A stretch of 64,000 nucleotides of DNA from JAITVM01 sp031551135 (GTDB taxonomy: Bacteria > Bacillota > Clostridia > Lachnospirales > JAITVM01). The notes below the pieces were generated by a model. That model made no database searches. It worked only from the letters and a program-made list of their open reading frames with translations, and was not told the origin of the DNA. Where the stretch lies: contig JAVBOA010000017.1 of the NCBI GenBank assembly GCA_031551135.1, positions 31,687 through 95,686 on the forward strand, in the 5' to 3' direction. Position 1 is the first letter of the stretch; each line of letters starts with the position of its first letter. This document shows positions 16,597 through 25,549 of the stretch, piece after piece. The translations under genes were made by a program, and so were the position numbers.

Positions 16597-17412
16597 TTAA
16601 ACATTCATAGCGATTCCCAAAGGTGTAACAAACATGCTGTCGTTTGGTTTGTAGATATTTTTTTCCAGTTCTTTTCTGAAAACATCCTCAAAACCTTTTA
16701 TTTCACAAGCTCCGCCGACCAGATAAATATTTTTGACATTATAATCCACAATAAAACGTTTTGTTATTGTCGCCATTTTTTCAATAACAGGCTTTACAAT
16801 ATGGAAAATCTCGTCATGTTTTTTCTTATCCAATTTAATCTTTTCGGCTTCTTCGAGCGGAATATTATAATGTCCTGCTAAAACCAGCGTCATATGACCG
16901 CCGCCGGTCGGCTCGTCATATGAGGCTATAACTTTTTTGTTTTTTATAATGCTGATACCGGTAGTTCCGCCGCCGACATCAACAACAGCTCCGTTTCTGA
17001 TACCCAGAACAGTTGCCGCGGCAGACGGCTCGTCAAGAACTTTTGTAACATTAAAATTGCAGGCTTCCGCCACATTCACAAAAGTTTGAGAATTTTTTCC
17101 GAATGTTCCCGGGGGAACAGCAACAGCGGCGTTCGAGAGACTTAGATTGAGCCTTGATTCGATATTTTTCTTTAGCTCTTTAACAATATTAACCGACCCG
17201 ATATAATCTACAACCAGCCCGTCTTTTACAACAGAAGCTGTTCGGACTTCGCCGGTAATGGGATTATTATTCTCATCCAAAACGGCTAAACAAATATTCG
17301 CTGTGCCTAAATCAACGCCTACTTTCAGACCGCTTTTTGGATATTCGTCCGGAGCATTATTTATTAAATTAACAAAAGACCTAATAAAGACATTTTCTTT
17401 TTCAAAACTCAT
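16597..17412 (-). CDS. eutJ: EutJ-like actin/Hsp70-fold chaperone
   Basis: A 271-residue protein of the EutJ family (DnaK-like ATPase fold without a substrate-binding domain). Phosphate-1 motif GVDLGTANICLAVLD, connect-1-like AVAVPPGT, phosphate-2 VVDVGGGTTGISI, and adenosine motif YLVGGACEIKGF. ATG at 17412 (MSFEKEN) is chosen for the AGAGGA about 6 nt upstream, although the frame stays open to 17454. EutJ is an ethanolamine-compartment chaperone of uncertain client. Here it sits inside a pdu operon, where it may help reactivation or assembly. Confidence 0.88.
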   Translation of the reverse strand: MSFEKENVFIRSFVNLINNAPDEYPKSGLKVGVDLGTANICLAVLDENNNPITGEVRTASVVKDGLVVDYIGSVNIVKELKKNIESRLNLSLSNAAVAVPPGTFGKNSQTFVNVAEACNFNVTKVLDEPSAAATVLGIRNGAVVDVGGGTTGISIIKNKKVIASYDEPTGGGHMTLVLAGHYNIPLEEAEKIKLDKKKHDEIFHIVKPVIEKMATITKRFIVDYNVKNIYLVGGACEIKGFEDVFRKELEKNIYKPNDSMFVTPLGIAMNV

Positions 17413-17454
17413 TAAAATCCTCTTTTCGCTATCCGAATAAAATTGTATTTTCAA

Positions 17455-18081
17455 TTATGAGATAATCAGACCGAAATCTCCGTTTTTGATAAATCCGGCG
17501 TTAGCCTCGTCGGTATCAATATGAATTTCATCATAGAAATCTTTAGAAACTCTGATAAGAACTTTGTCAAATCTTATTTGTCTGATTCCGTCAAATTGAA
17601 GAGATACAAATTGTTTATCTTTTAGATTATATTTTTCGGCAAATTCAGGAGTAAGGTGAATATGCCTAAGTGCGGCAATTGCGCATTTTCTTGTGATTTG
17701 TTTATTGTTAAGCGGGTTTATCAAAACAAGTTCGGCGGCTTTTGATAAATCTCCGGATTCGGCAACCACAAGCTTTTCGCCGAGAGTAAAGCTGTCGGTC
17801 AAAGATACTTCTATTTGAGAAGCCGTTCTTTCCGGACCCAAAACACGAACTTTTTCGATAATTCCTTTTTTGCCTTTAATGTTAATAATCTCTTTGCAGG
17901 CATACTGTCCGGGCAAAAGTTCTTTCATAGGAGTAAGCTGATAGCCTTCGCCGAACAGCAAATCCACGTCTTCCCGTGATAAATGTGCGTGCCTGTTAGA
18001 AACACCGACTTTAACAAAAGGAGTATTTTTATATTCATTAATAGTTTCATTAACAATTTCGAGAATTCTTTTTTCGTCCAT
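17455..18081 (-). CDS. pduL: PduL phosphate propanoyltransferase
   Basis: A 208-residue microcompartment phosphotransacylase that turns propionyl-CoA into propionyl-phosphate and frees CoA inside the shell. The three zinc/active-site histidine clusters are present: VSNRHAHLS near residue 25, ALRHIHLTPEFA near 145, and EIHIDTDEANAG near 190. The N-terminal helix MDEKRILEIVNETINEY is a likely encapsulation peptide. TAGGAGG precedes the ATG. No propionate kinase (pduW) is found in the window. Confidence 0.94.
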   Translation of the reverse strand: MDEKRILEIVNETINEYKNTPFVKVGVSNRHAHLSREDVDLLFGEGYQLTPMKELLPGQYACKEIINIKGKKGIIEKVRVLGPERTASQIEVSLTDSFTLGEKLVVAESGDLSKAAELVLINPLNNKQITRKCAIAALRHIHLTPEFAEKYNLKDKQFVSLQFDGIRQIRFDKVLIRVSKDFYDEIHIDTDEANAGFIKNGDFGLIIS

Positions 18082-18093
18082 TATAACCGCCTC

Positions 18094-18594
18094 CTAGTTT
18101 TTGTTTGGAGGTTTTTTCTTTTTGTTATCGTCGTTATTATTTGGTTTTTCTTGCGGAAGTTTTATTTCGTTTTCTTCCTCTTTCTTCTCCTCGGCTTTTG
18201 GTGTTTCATCTGTGGGTTTTTCTTCTTCTTTTTTCTCTTCGATTTTTTCTTCTTTTATATCTTCTGCTTTTGGTTCAGGCTTTTCTTCTTTAGGAGCGTC
18301 TTTTTTATCGGAAAGTCCGACAGTTTCAGCGCTCATAACGATTTTATCCAAGCCGGCGGCAGGACGCGGAATAACTTTTGTACTATATACGCCGCTCAAT
18401 TTAGATGCCGCCGCGCTTGCTGATTCGATAGCTGCTTTAACAGCACCGACATCACCTTCTATCTTTACTGTAACAAGCCCGTCACCTTTTGTAAGCTCAT
18501 ATCCGACAAGCGTTACATTTGCCGATTTTATAGCCGCATCAGCGGCCTCAACTGCGGCGACCAGCCCAACTGTTTCGATAAGTCCTAGGGCCAC
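18094..18594 (-). CDS. pduK: BMC-domain shell protein with E/K/P-rich tail (PduK-like)
   Basis: A 166-residue protein. Residues 1-90 are a canonical hexameric BMC domain (ALGLIETVGLVAAVEAADAA, GDVGAVKAAIESASAAA). Residues about 95-166 form a disordered, highly charged tail of Glu, Lys and Pro repeats ending in a Lys/Pro/Asn run. Position and architecture match PduK, but the tail has no cysteines, so the Fe-S site of Salmonella PduK is absent. The start is GTG at 18594 behind GGGAGG. The tail probably faces the lumen or cytosol as a tether for cargo or filaments, an inference. Confidence 0.88.
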   Translation of the reverse strand: MALGLIETVGLVAAVEAADAAIKSANVTLVGYELTKGDGLVTVKIEGDVGAVKAAIESASAAASKLSGVYSTKVIPRPAAGLDKIVMSAETVGLSDKKDAPKEEKPEPKAEDIKEEKIEEKKEEEKPTDETPKAEEKKEEENEIKLPQEKPNNNDDNKKKKPPNKN

Positions 18595-18652
18595 AAAACT
18601 GCACCTCCCTATTATTTTAAATTATTTCGGAAACCCGAAAATCTATAGCATT

Positions 18653-18683
18653 ACCGGTGAAAAATATTGGATTTCCCACCGGT
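18653..18683 (-). other. Intra-operon hairpin between pduH and the pduK-like gene
   Basis: ACCGGTG and CACCGGT (7 bp, 17-nt loop) lie in the 94-bp gap between the reactivase and shell genes. The element has no T-run on the coding (minus) strand and may mark an RNA processing or stability boundary. Confidence 0.5.
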
Positions 18684-18688
18684 TTTAT

Positions 18689-19030
18689 TTATGACAAAAT
18701 GAATGGAGTGCCTTTTACAAGCCGGGCAGAATTTGAACCCATGCTTCGCACTTTTTCTTTATCCAATCTGTAATTAATCGTAAACAGAGGGGATTTTTCA
18801 AAGAGCGATTTATGATGGATACAAAAATTGCCGATACTATCTACACCGATACCGACTTCCAAAATGGAATCGCGAGCGGCTCTGTAAGAAAGAGCGATAG
18901 CGTCGTCGTTATCGAAATAGGCGTATTCAAATGGTACGGATTCTTCTTCCACACCGCTAAAAATTTCGGACAAAATGACATTATTGTCAAATTTGTTTGA
19001 TATATATATTTTAATAGCCGGCTTATCCAT
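18689..19030 (-). CDS. pduH: Diol dehydratase reactivase small subunit
   Basis: A 113-residue DdrB/PduH-type protein that, with PduG, swaps damaged cobalamin out of the dehydratase. The start MDKPAIKIYISN at 19030 overlaps the pduG stop by 8 bp; longer upstream frames lie within pduG and are spurious. The C-terminus KVRSMGSNSARLVKGTPF is typical. Confidence 0.92.
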   Translation of the reverse strand: MDKPAIKIYISNKFDNNVILSEIFSGVEEESVPFEYAYFDNDDAIALSYRAARDSILEVGIGVDSIGNFCIHHKSLFEKSPLFTINYRLDKEKVRSMGSNSARLVKGTPFILS

Positions 19031-20840
19031 AGAACACATCCTTTGCAGAAAGCACAAGACCGGTTGCAACAGCGTTTCTCGGTCCTTCGATTCCGCGAAT
19101 ATTGCCGCGTCCGGCAACAACGCCGAATTGAGAAAGAGCATCTGTAACAAGCTGAGGGATTTCAAAATCCAATGCGGAACCGCCTACCAAAACAACGAAT
19201 TCTATCTCGCGGATATTTCCTGTTTTGGTCACCATTTTCAGCGCACGGAGCGCATTTGTTACAAATACTTTTTCTTTTGCTTCTTTGCGCACCAGCTTAA
19301 TTCGTTCAATAGATGCGCTGACCGGAATCGGAATAAACGCGCCGTCTTTTATAATAATTACACGCGCGAAAACATTTCCCGGCAAAGGGTCTGAGAAAAA
19401 CTGTACAGAGCCGTCTTCATGACGGATATGGAAAAGGCTTTCAACTTTTGCCAGAGGATATTTTTTGATATCCTCGGCTAAATCCATATCGACAAGACCG
19501 AGTTCGGTTTTTATTAAAAGCGAAACCATATTGCCTGCGCCTGCCAGATGTACGGATTTTATTTCGCCCGATGAATTTATAATCGAAGCATCTGTCGAAC
19601 CGGCACCCATATCAATGATAGCGATAGGAACGGCGACACCGGGCGTTGTAAGCGCACCTTGAATAGCCATATTAGCTTCAACGCCGCCTACTTTTACATC
19701 TATTTTAATATTATCTTTCAATTCCTGAGCGATAGATTCCATTTGCAATTTATCCGATTTTACCATTGCGGCGATTCCGACGGCGTTTTCCATCGAAAAC
19801 TCCTCTGCGATACCGCCGATAACTTTTTGCGGATTAAATGTATCGACCGCCAACAAATCTTTAATATCAATTTCACTAATGCTTCTTCCGGTCAAATCGG
19901 ATAGTACTTGGCGCACGCGCTCAAGCATACCGCCGACATTTGTACCGGGTTCGCCTCTGATATCGCTAATTGGAGATGCTTCATAGATTTTTTTCATAAT
20001 CTCGTCGGCGCCGGCTTCGATATCAACCCAAGCGTTTATTTTTTCACCGATAATATTTAATTTACCAGCCGGAATAATACGTTCGGTAACATCGCCTTTC
20101 GGCGTTTTTACAACAACGGCGGACCGGTTTCCGATAAGCGCACGCGCTATCGGCACAATAAATTTAGTCTCTTCCGAGCTTAGGTCAAAAACTTTTGCTA
20201 TTCCGTAAGGGTTGGAAAGCATTTCTACAACGCCGCCGGGTTTAGCGACCTCCAGCGAGGCGAGCATATTAAGCGGAACTTTTTCTATTTGGGTAACTTC
20301 ATCTACAATCGGGACTTTATTAATCAGGCGGTTGTTGATAAGAACGCCGTCGTCTTTACAAACTATTAAGCCTTTTATAGAAAATCCGTTTTCCACATAT
20401 TTATTAACAGTTCTAGCCGCAGTTTCGTAATCAATTTCACGTCCGATTACAAGAATATAATCTTTGCCCTTTTCGAGGTTATCATTAATATTTGCCGTAA
20501 AACCGATACCGAGTCCGATTCCGCCGGGTGTATTGGGATTATGTCCGATCATTGTGGATTCGGTAATAATAGTTTCGGTAATGGTTTCCATAGCAACGTC
20601 GCCGATAACCGGGGCGGCTTCGTTAATATTAATAAGGCTGATTTCGTTTAGGTTTATATTTGCTTTATCACAGGCCTGTTTGATAGAAGCAAATACGCCG
20701 TGTATATTTTGTGTTGTGCCTTTCAGCCCTGTTGTACTAACAATCCCCGAAGATAAGAATTTTAATTCACCGTTTTTAATTTCCGCCAAACAGCTTTCGG
20801 TTGAAGCATTTCCGATATCAACCCCAGCAATGTACGCCAT
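19023..20840 (-). CDS. pduG: Diol dehydratase reactivase large subunit (ATPase)
   Basis: A 605-residue DdrA/PduG protein with an actin-like ATPase fold: MAYIAGVDIGNASTE at the N-terminus, IAIIDMGAGSTDASI near residue 405 as the second phosphate loop, and EFVVLVGGSALDFEIPQ near 555. It is an ATP-dependent cobalamin-releasing chaperone for PduCDE. It starts 26 bp after pduE and overlaps pduH. Confidence 0.96.
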   Translation of the reverse strand: MAYIAGVDIGNASTESCLAEIKNGELKFLSSGIVSTTGLKGTTQNIHGVFASIKQACDKANINLNEISLININEAAPVIGDVAMETITETIITESTMIGHNPNTPGGIGLGIGFTANINDNLEKGKDYILVIGREIDYETAARTVNKYVENGFSIKGLIVCKDDGVLINNRLINKVPIVDEVTQIEKVPLNMLASLEVAKPGGVVEMLSNPYGIAKVFDLSSEETKFIVPIARALIGNRSAVVVKTPKGDVTERIIPAGKLNIIGEKINAWVDIEAGADEIMKKIYEASPISDIRGEPGTNVGGMLERVRQVLSDLTGRSISEIDIKDLLAVDTFNPQKVIGGIAEEFSMENAVGIAAMVKSDKLQMESIAQELKDNIKIDVKVGGVEANMAIQGALTTPGVAVPIAIIDMGAGSTDASIINSSGEIKSVHLAGAGNMVSLLIKTELGLVDMDLAEDIKKYPLAKVESLFHIRHEDGSVQFFSDPLPGNVFARVIIIKDGAFIPIPVSASIERIKLVRKEAKEKVFVTNALRALKMVTKTGNIREIEFVVLVGGSALDFEIPQLVTDALSQFGVVAGRGNIRGIEGPRNAVATGLVLSAKDVFYG

Positions 20841-20866
20841 AAAGAAGCACTTCCTTTATATATAAA

Positions 20867-21373
20867 TTATGCTTTTAATCTGCCTCTTCTTTCGCCAACG
20901 TCAGCGGCTTCTCTAACGTGATTTGCAGTAACCATACAGCCGTAAACTGTTTCGAGTTCATCAGCGATAGCCAAAAGCTCTGCTTTTGTAGAACGATAAG
21001 GCCTTAAAGCGTTATAAATTTCCAAAATTCTTTCGTCAGGTACAGCAATAAGCTCTGCTGCACGTCTCAAATTGCGGGCAAAAACTCCACGTCCTACAGA
21101 TTCAGCTACCTGAGCCTGCATTTCCAAAGTTTCCGGACGAATCCTAACATCTTGAGGGCCGATAGTGCCGTTCAAAACGTTTTCGAGTGTAACGTCTTTG
21201 ATGGATTTTCCGGTAGGAGTTAATAATTTATCGGGACTTTTTTCTCCCAGCGGATAATCTTTATAGGTATATTTTGTTTCATTGGCAGCAGGAGCAGGGC
21301 TTGCAGCGGCAGCTCCGTTAGCCATAGAAAGGATTACATCTTTAATCATATTTTCCAATTGTTTTTGGTCCAC
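20867..21373 (-). CDS. pduE: Propanediol dehydratase small subunit
   Basis: A 168-residue small (gamma) subunit of the B12-dependent diol/glycerol dehydratase. The conserved core includes DVTLENVLNGTIGPQDVRI and LRRAAELIAVPDERILEIYN. The N-terminal MDQKQLENMIKDVILSM, followed by an Ala/Pro-rich linker, looks like a shell-targeting helix. AAGGAGG precedes the ATG. Confidence 0.95.
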   Translation of the reverse strand: MDQKQLENMIKDVILSMANGAAAASPAPAANETKYTYKDYPLGEKSPDKLLTPTGKSIKDVTLENVLNGTIGPQDVRIRPETLEMQAQVAESVGRGVFARNLRRAAELIAVPDERILEIYNALRPYRSTKAELLAIADELETVYGCMVTANHVREAADVGERRGRLKA

Positions 21374-21387
21374 AATAAAACACCTCC

Positions 21388-22026
21388 TTATTTGAATAAA
21401 ACTTCGTTTGGATCTCTGTTAGGATCGTTGTTTTCGCATTCTTTAATATATAAAAGAGCGGATATAGCTTGGTATTTAGGTCTTGCCATTTGGTCATTGC
21501 GCACAGCAACCGGAGTCGGAGCTTCGCCTTTAGCGTATTTAGCGGCATTTTTACCGATAGCACGGTAAGTAGCTAAGTCAATTAGCGGAGCCTGAGGGAA
21601 TAACTCTAGGTTGGAGAGCTGAGGCAAGTCTTTTTGGTGAATAATGCTTGTACCTCTGGATTGTATACCGATAGCGATACCGGATCCGCACATTTTTGCA
21701 GCTCTGGAGGAAATAAAAGCAACGTCGGCAGATTTATAAAATCTAACGATTCTAGGACGCAAGCCCTCTTCTTCGATACCCGCCATAACTTCTCTTATAA
21801 CATCCACATGGGATAAGCCGGTAATGGTTTTTGTTTGAACTCTTCCGAAAGCAGGCGAAACAGCGATAAAAACTTCATCTCTCGAAGATTGAGTTATCTC
21901 ACCGGCTTCTTCAAATCTGGAAGCAACGTCAAGGTTTGGAGAGGCTTGAGGTTTTGGTTGATCTACATTGTAGTTTTTCAAAACTTCCATAATAATATTT
22001 TTTACTAAAGCTTCATTGATTTCCAT
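21388..22026 (-). CDS. pduD: Propanediol dehydratase medium subunit
   Basis: A 212-residue medium (beta) subunit. The N-terminal helix MEINEALVKNIIMEVLKNY plus a Pro-rich linker is the encapsulation signal known for PduD. The core has DEVFIAVSPAFGRVQTKTI and GIAIGIQSRGTSIIHQKDL. ATG at 22026 is chosen because AAGGAG lies 8 nt upstream; the ATG at 22047 overlaps pduC and has no such site. Confidence 0.95.
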   Translation of the reverse strand: MEINEALVKNIIMEVLKNYNVDQPKPQASPNLDVASRFEEAGEITQSSRDEVFIAVSPAFGRVQTKTITGLSHVDVIREVMAGIEEEGLRPRIVRFYKSADVAFISSRAAKMCGSGIAIGIQSRGTSIIHQKDLPQLSNLELFPQAPLIDLATYRAIGKNAAKYAKGEAPTPVAVRNDQMARPKYQAISALLYIKECENNDPNRDPNEVLFK

Positions 22027-22046
22027 TATATCAACTCCTTCCCACA

Positions 22047-23711
22047 TTAATCGATAGTTTTAGGGTCTATAGCTTGAGGAATATCTTTAATTTCATCCCA
22101 TCTTGCGCCTTCTACACGGTAGCCAGTTCCAGGTCCGTTGTAGTCGTTTGCAAAGTTTACAGCAGAGATAATATTGAAGTTTTTATCCAAAATAGCGGAT
22201 GTATGGAGATAGTCTCCGGATACACGTTGCTTAAGCATATTCAAAACGTTTTGTGCTATATCATTATAGCCGCCTTTTGCGAGAGCTTTAACGATTTCGA
22301 TACCAGTAACGCCGCGCTCCATCATTTCGGCAGCAGCTTTAAGGTCAGCGTTTACATCTCTGTCAGGCATATCTTTACTACCATGAGCATAAGTAGCAGC
22401 TTCTACTTCGGCATCAGTGATAGGAGTAAGTCCGAGTTCTCTAAAGAGTGCTTGGATAACTTTTGCAGCTTTGTTCCGAACAGCGATAATTTCGTCTTCG
22501 GTAACAGGACGGAGACCGCCGTCTACTCTGAGGTCACGTTGGATAACGTTGAAATCGTCATAGTCATCAGCATCTACGTTAGAACCTGCGAACATATTAT
22601 CGTAGTTTGGTGTTGCGGAATATCCGGAAGTAATGAAGTCTGTTCCAGGAAGCATCTGCATTAATAACCTTGCAGTTCTTCTCATATCAGAGTGAGAGAA
22701 AGTTTGGTCATTACCGGAAGCAACTTCGAGGTTAAGGCAAGTAGTTATAAGGTTTTCTGCAAGAACCGCACGGATACCGCCCGGAACGCCGGCAGGAACA
22801 CCGATACAAGAGATAGAGCCGTTTTGCAAGCCTTGAACGCCTGCGCCTCTTGTAATATAAATACAGCGAGCCTCTAAGTATAACATTGATTTACCTTCGG
22901 CAAAGCCCATTTGAACTTCAGAGCCGGTACCGCTTGTAAAACGCATTTTAAGTCCGCGGGAAGCATATGCGGAAGCAAGGAAAGATTTTGACCAAGGAGT
23001 ATCGTCACCATCAACGAAAACGTTCTCAGTACCGTATACAGAAACTGTTTCTGCATAGTTAGTGATACCGCGCATACCGATTTCAAGCTCAGTAGCTTCT
23101 TCAACGGCGCATTGTGTCATAACGCCCGGTCTGCCGACTTGCGCACCGATCAAAATAGACAATGCGTTGAAAGGAGCGTAACGAACGATACCAACTGTAG
23201 TTTCCATTTCATCAAATCCGCGGTATGCAGCTTCGGCAGCATCAGCAGCGATTTGGATAGGATTATCTTTTACGTTTGTAACGTGGCACTGGTTGGACGG
23301 GCTTTTTCTTGCACGCATTTTTTGCAGAGCCATCATCATTTCAACAACGTTCATATAAGAAAGAACTTCACAAATTTTAGCAGGAGTCATGGAAGTTGTG
23401 AGCGGAACTATCTCATCACGAGTAACATTAACGTCGCAAAGCATTTTTGCGAGTTTTTGAGAATCCATAGCGCAAACTTCTTCTGCTCTGTCTAATTCTA
23501 TAGCATAATCGGCGATGAACTGGTCGATCATATCGAAATCTTTACGCTCTTTGCCGTCGTACATTGCAATTTTACCATTTTCAATTCTGATTGCCGGTTT
23601 TGGGTCGTTTGGTGAATCGGAAGCGATCATACCAACTTCCGGCCACTCTTTTACGAAACCGTCTTGATTAACCGGTCTTTGGGATAAAACCTCAAATCTT
23701 TTGGATCTCAC
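22047..23711 (-). CDS. pduC: Propanediol (or glycerol) dehydratase large subunit
   Basis: A 554-residue catalytic alpha subunit with the TIM-barrel core of the adenosylcobalamin-dependent diol dehydratases. It removes water from 1,2-propanediol to give propionaldehyde (glycerol would give 3-hydroxypropionaldehyde). Typical segments: MRSKRFEVLSQRPVN at the start, SISCIGVPAGVPGGIRA, EVASGNDQTFSHSD and the FITSGYSATPNYDNMFAGS loop. Diol and glycerol enzymes cannot be told apart by eye; the full Pdu shell and PduL/P/Q set favour propanediol. Confidence 0.96.
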   Translation of the reverse strand: MRSKRFEVLSQRPVNQDGFVKEWPEVGMIASDSPNDPKPAIRIENGKIAMYDGKERKDFDMIDQFIADYAIELDRAEEVCAMDSQKLAKMLCDVNVTRDEIVPLTTSMTPAKICEVLSYMNVVEMMMALQKMRARKSPSNQCHVTNVKDNPIQIAADAAEAAYRGFDEMETTVGIVRYAPFNALSILIGAQVGRPGVMTQCAVEEATELEIGMRGITNYAETVSVYGTENVFVDGDDTPWSKSFLASAYASRGLKMRFTSGTGSEVQMGFAEGKSMLYLEARCIYITRGAGVQGLQNGSISCIGVPAGVPGGIRAVLAENLITTCLNLEVASGNDQTFSHSDMRRTARLLMQMLPGTDFITSGYSATPNYDNMFAGSNVDADDYDDFNVIQRDLRVDGGLRPVTEDEIIAVRNKAAKVIQALFRELGLTPITDAEVEAATYAHGSKDMPDRDVNADLKAAAEMMERGVTGIEIVKALAKGGYNDIAQNVLNMLKQRVSGDYLHTSAILDKNFNIISAVNFANDYNGPGTGYRVEGARWDEIKDIPQAIDPKTID

Positions 23712-23726
23712 AAGCTTTCCCTCCTT

Positions 23727-24512
23727 TTAGATATATGATGGAAAATCGTTTTTAGGTTTTGCGCCGAGAGTTCCGAGCAATGCGCAGCCTGCCTCTCTTG
23801 CAGCGATAACTGCTTGGCGAACAGCGCCGGAATCTCCGCTTATTGTTAAAATAACTTCATTAGAGAAGCTGGTTCCTTTTGCAGGAGAAGAATATCCAAC
23901 TACGTCAACATTAGCGGCTTTTACAGCAACGTCAGCGATAACAACGCCGATTGCGGCAGGAGCGCCAACGATAAGACCGAAGGATTTTCCGAGTGGTGTA
24001 TTAAACGCTTTTTGGCAAGCGTGAGAAGCACGAGCAGTATATTGAAGTTCGATATGTCCGGCTTCATTAGCATAAACATCACCGAAAGTTCTTTCCAATT
24101 CACCTAAAGTAACTTCAACAGCGCGTCTTGCGTCAGAAACGTCTTCAGCACCGAAAATAATCAAGTTACCGTGGCCAGCGCCGCCTTTTGTATCTCTTGC
24201 AAGTTCTATCAAAAGAACTTCTGTATTAGTAGCTTTAACGGCTTCGTCAGCAGCCATAATATGAGGACCTGCTCCGATTCTAGCGCCGATAATACCTATC
24301 GAGCGGTATTTTTTATCAATACCCATTGCTTCATGAAGCATAGTGTCAACGTTAGCGATAACAAGACCGATTGTATCACCGATACCTGTACCAACAAATT
24401 CAGTCATTCCACAGCCTTTGCATTCGCAAGCGGCAGCAGGAGCTTCAGGAGTCTCTGCTGAAACTTTTTTCATAACTTCTTCCATAATTTTATTTATCAT
24501 ATTATCTTCCAC
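23727..24512 (-). CDS. pduB: Trimeric shell protein PduB with an N-terminal Cys motif
   Basis: A 261-residue BMC-T protein (two permuted BMC domains, residues about 45-150 and 155-255), a major facet protein with a gated pore. GMTEFVGTGIGDTIGLVIAN is the family start. The N-terminal MEDNMINKIMEEVMKKV helix corresponds to the region that tethers shell to cargo in PduB. A Cys29-x-Cys31-x2-Cys34 motif follows, in a linker where I would expect none. The GTG at 24512 is the start, with AGGAGG 9 nt upstream. Confidence 0.94.
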   Translation of the reverse strand: MEDNMINKIMEEVMKKVSAETPEAPAAACECKGCGMTEFVGTGIGDTIGLVIANVDTMLHEAMGIDKKYRSIGIIGARIGAGPHIMAADEAVKATNTEVLLIELARDTKGGAGHGNLIIFGAEDVSDARRAVEVTLGELERTFGDVYANEAGHIELQYTARASHACQKAFNTPLGKSFGLIVGAPAAIGVVIADVAVKAANVDVVGYSSPAKGTSFSNEVILTISGDSGAVRQAVIAAREAGCALLGTLGAKPKNDFPSYI

Positions 24513-24545
24513 GCTAAAAAACCTCCTTTATCGATTTATTCACAA

Positions 24546-24824
24546 TTATAGAGACTTTGGTAATATTTTTTCTACGTCAGTATGAGGTCTTGGGATTACA
24601 TGTGTAGAAACAACTGTTCCCACTTTTGAAGCAGCGGCAGCGCCGGCATCAACAGCAGCTTTAACAGCACCTACGTCGCCTCTTACCATAATTGTAACAA
24701 GACCGGAACCGATTTTTTCATAGCCGATCAAAACCACGTTAGCGGCTTTTGTCATCGAGTCAGCGGCTTCTATTGCGCCCACGAGACCTTTTGTTTCAAT
24801 CATTCCTAAAGCTTCTTGTGTCAT
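24546..24824 (-). CDS. pduA: Hexameric shell protein PduA/PduJ
   Basis: A 92-residue BMC-H protein, the first gene of the operon. The domain runs EALGMIETKGLVGAIEAADS to STHVIPRPHTDVEKILP, full length for PduA/J. GGAGG lies 8 nt before the ATG at 24824. The pore-region sequence RPHTD matches PduA/PduJ more closely than EutM. Only one clear single-domain PduA/J is found here, while Salmonella has both. Confidence 0.94.
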   Translation of the reverse strand: MTQEALGMIETKGLVGAIEAADSMTKAANVVLIGYEKIGSGLVTIMVRGDVGAVKAAVDAGAAAASKVGTVVSTHVIPRPHTDVEKILPKSL

Positions 24825-25549
24825 AGATAAAACCTCCAATTTATTAAATATTTTTTAAATAGAAGCGGTAATTTGAACAATTATTTTTAATAAACACCGT
24901 TTTATTTGTAATAATGCCCAAACTAAATATAATGTTGCTAATTCTTATTATCCTATTTTTTAAAAAAATAGTCTGATATGTTAATGACTTTATGTATATA
25001 ATATATTGTTAAGAATATTTAAAAAAATCAAAAAAATTCAGACAATATTTTATAAGTAAAAAATTGTTGATAAAAATTTGTCTTCGAATTATACATAATT
25101 AATCAAAAAAATATATCTCATGCATTTATTTTGACTTTTAATTATTTTTTTTCTATAATAAATATATAAGAATAGTATTAATTAATCTTGTCGGCACTTG
25201 AATTTATTTAATTAGATTCGTTATATTATATGTAATATTTTAACATTGGTTTAATAAAGCTGAAATATTTTGTACTTAAGTCAGATTTTTTTGTTAAAAA
25301 AAAATCAAAATATATTTTTATATAAAATTTTTGAGCGTCCAATGTATAAAAATTTGCTTTTCAAATTTTGCTACATGGCAATTTTTAAAAAAGCTTTTGG
25401 ATATTTATTTAAAAAAATTGGTAATTCTTGATAAATATCGTTTAAGCAAATTTTTTTCAAATTGCAGATTTTTAAAATTCTGAATATGAAATTTCGTTTT
25501 GTCTCTATAGTTAAGCTTTTATATTACAAATTCGGGACGTGAATACCAT
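24825..25549. other. 725-bp divergent regulatory interval
   Basis: Extremely AT-rich interval between the pdu operon and its two-component system. I see no ORF and no B12 riboswitch boxes, only several A/T tracts. It must contain the pdu promoter and the regulator binding sites, but I cannot place them with confidence. Confidence 0.6.

Noticed and set aside
18101..18694. 197-codon plus-strand frame opposite the PduK-like gene
   Set aside because: The Ser/Phe-rich product simply mirrors the Glu/Lys-rich tail on the other strand.
22074..22664. 196-codon plus-strand frame across pduC
   Set aside because: Antisense to the dehydratase large subunit, no start signal or recognisable domain.
11230..24824. 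Ethanolamine (eut) compartment
   Set aside because: EutJ is present, but the signature enzymes are PduCDE, PduG/H, PduO, PduP, PduS and PduT; no ethanolamine ammonia-lyase genes are seen.
24825..25549. Cobalamin riboswitch upstream of pduA
   Set aside because: No B12-box-like conserved sequence or plausible core was seen in this very AT-rich interval.
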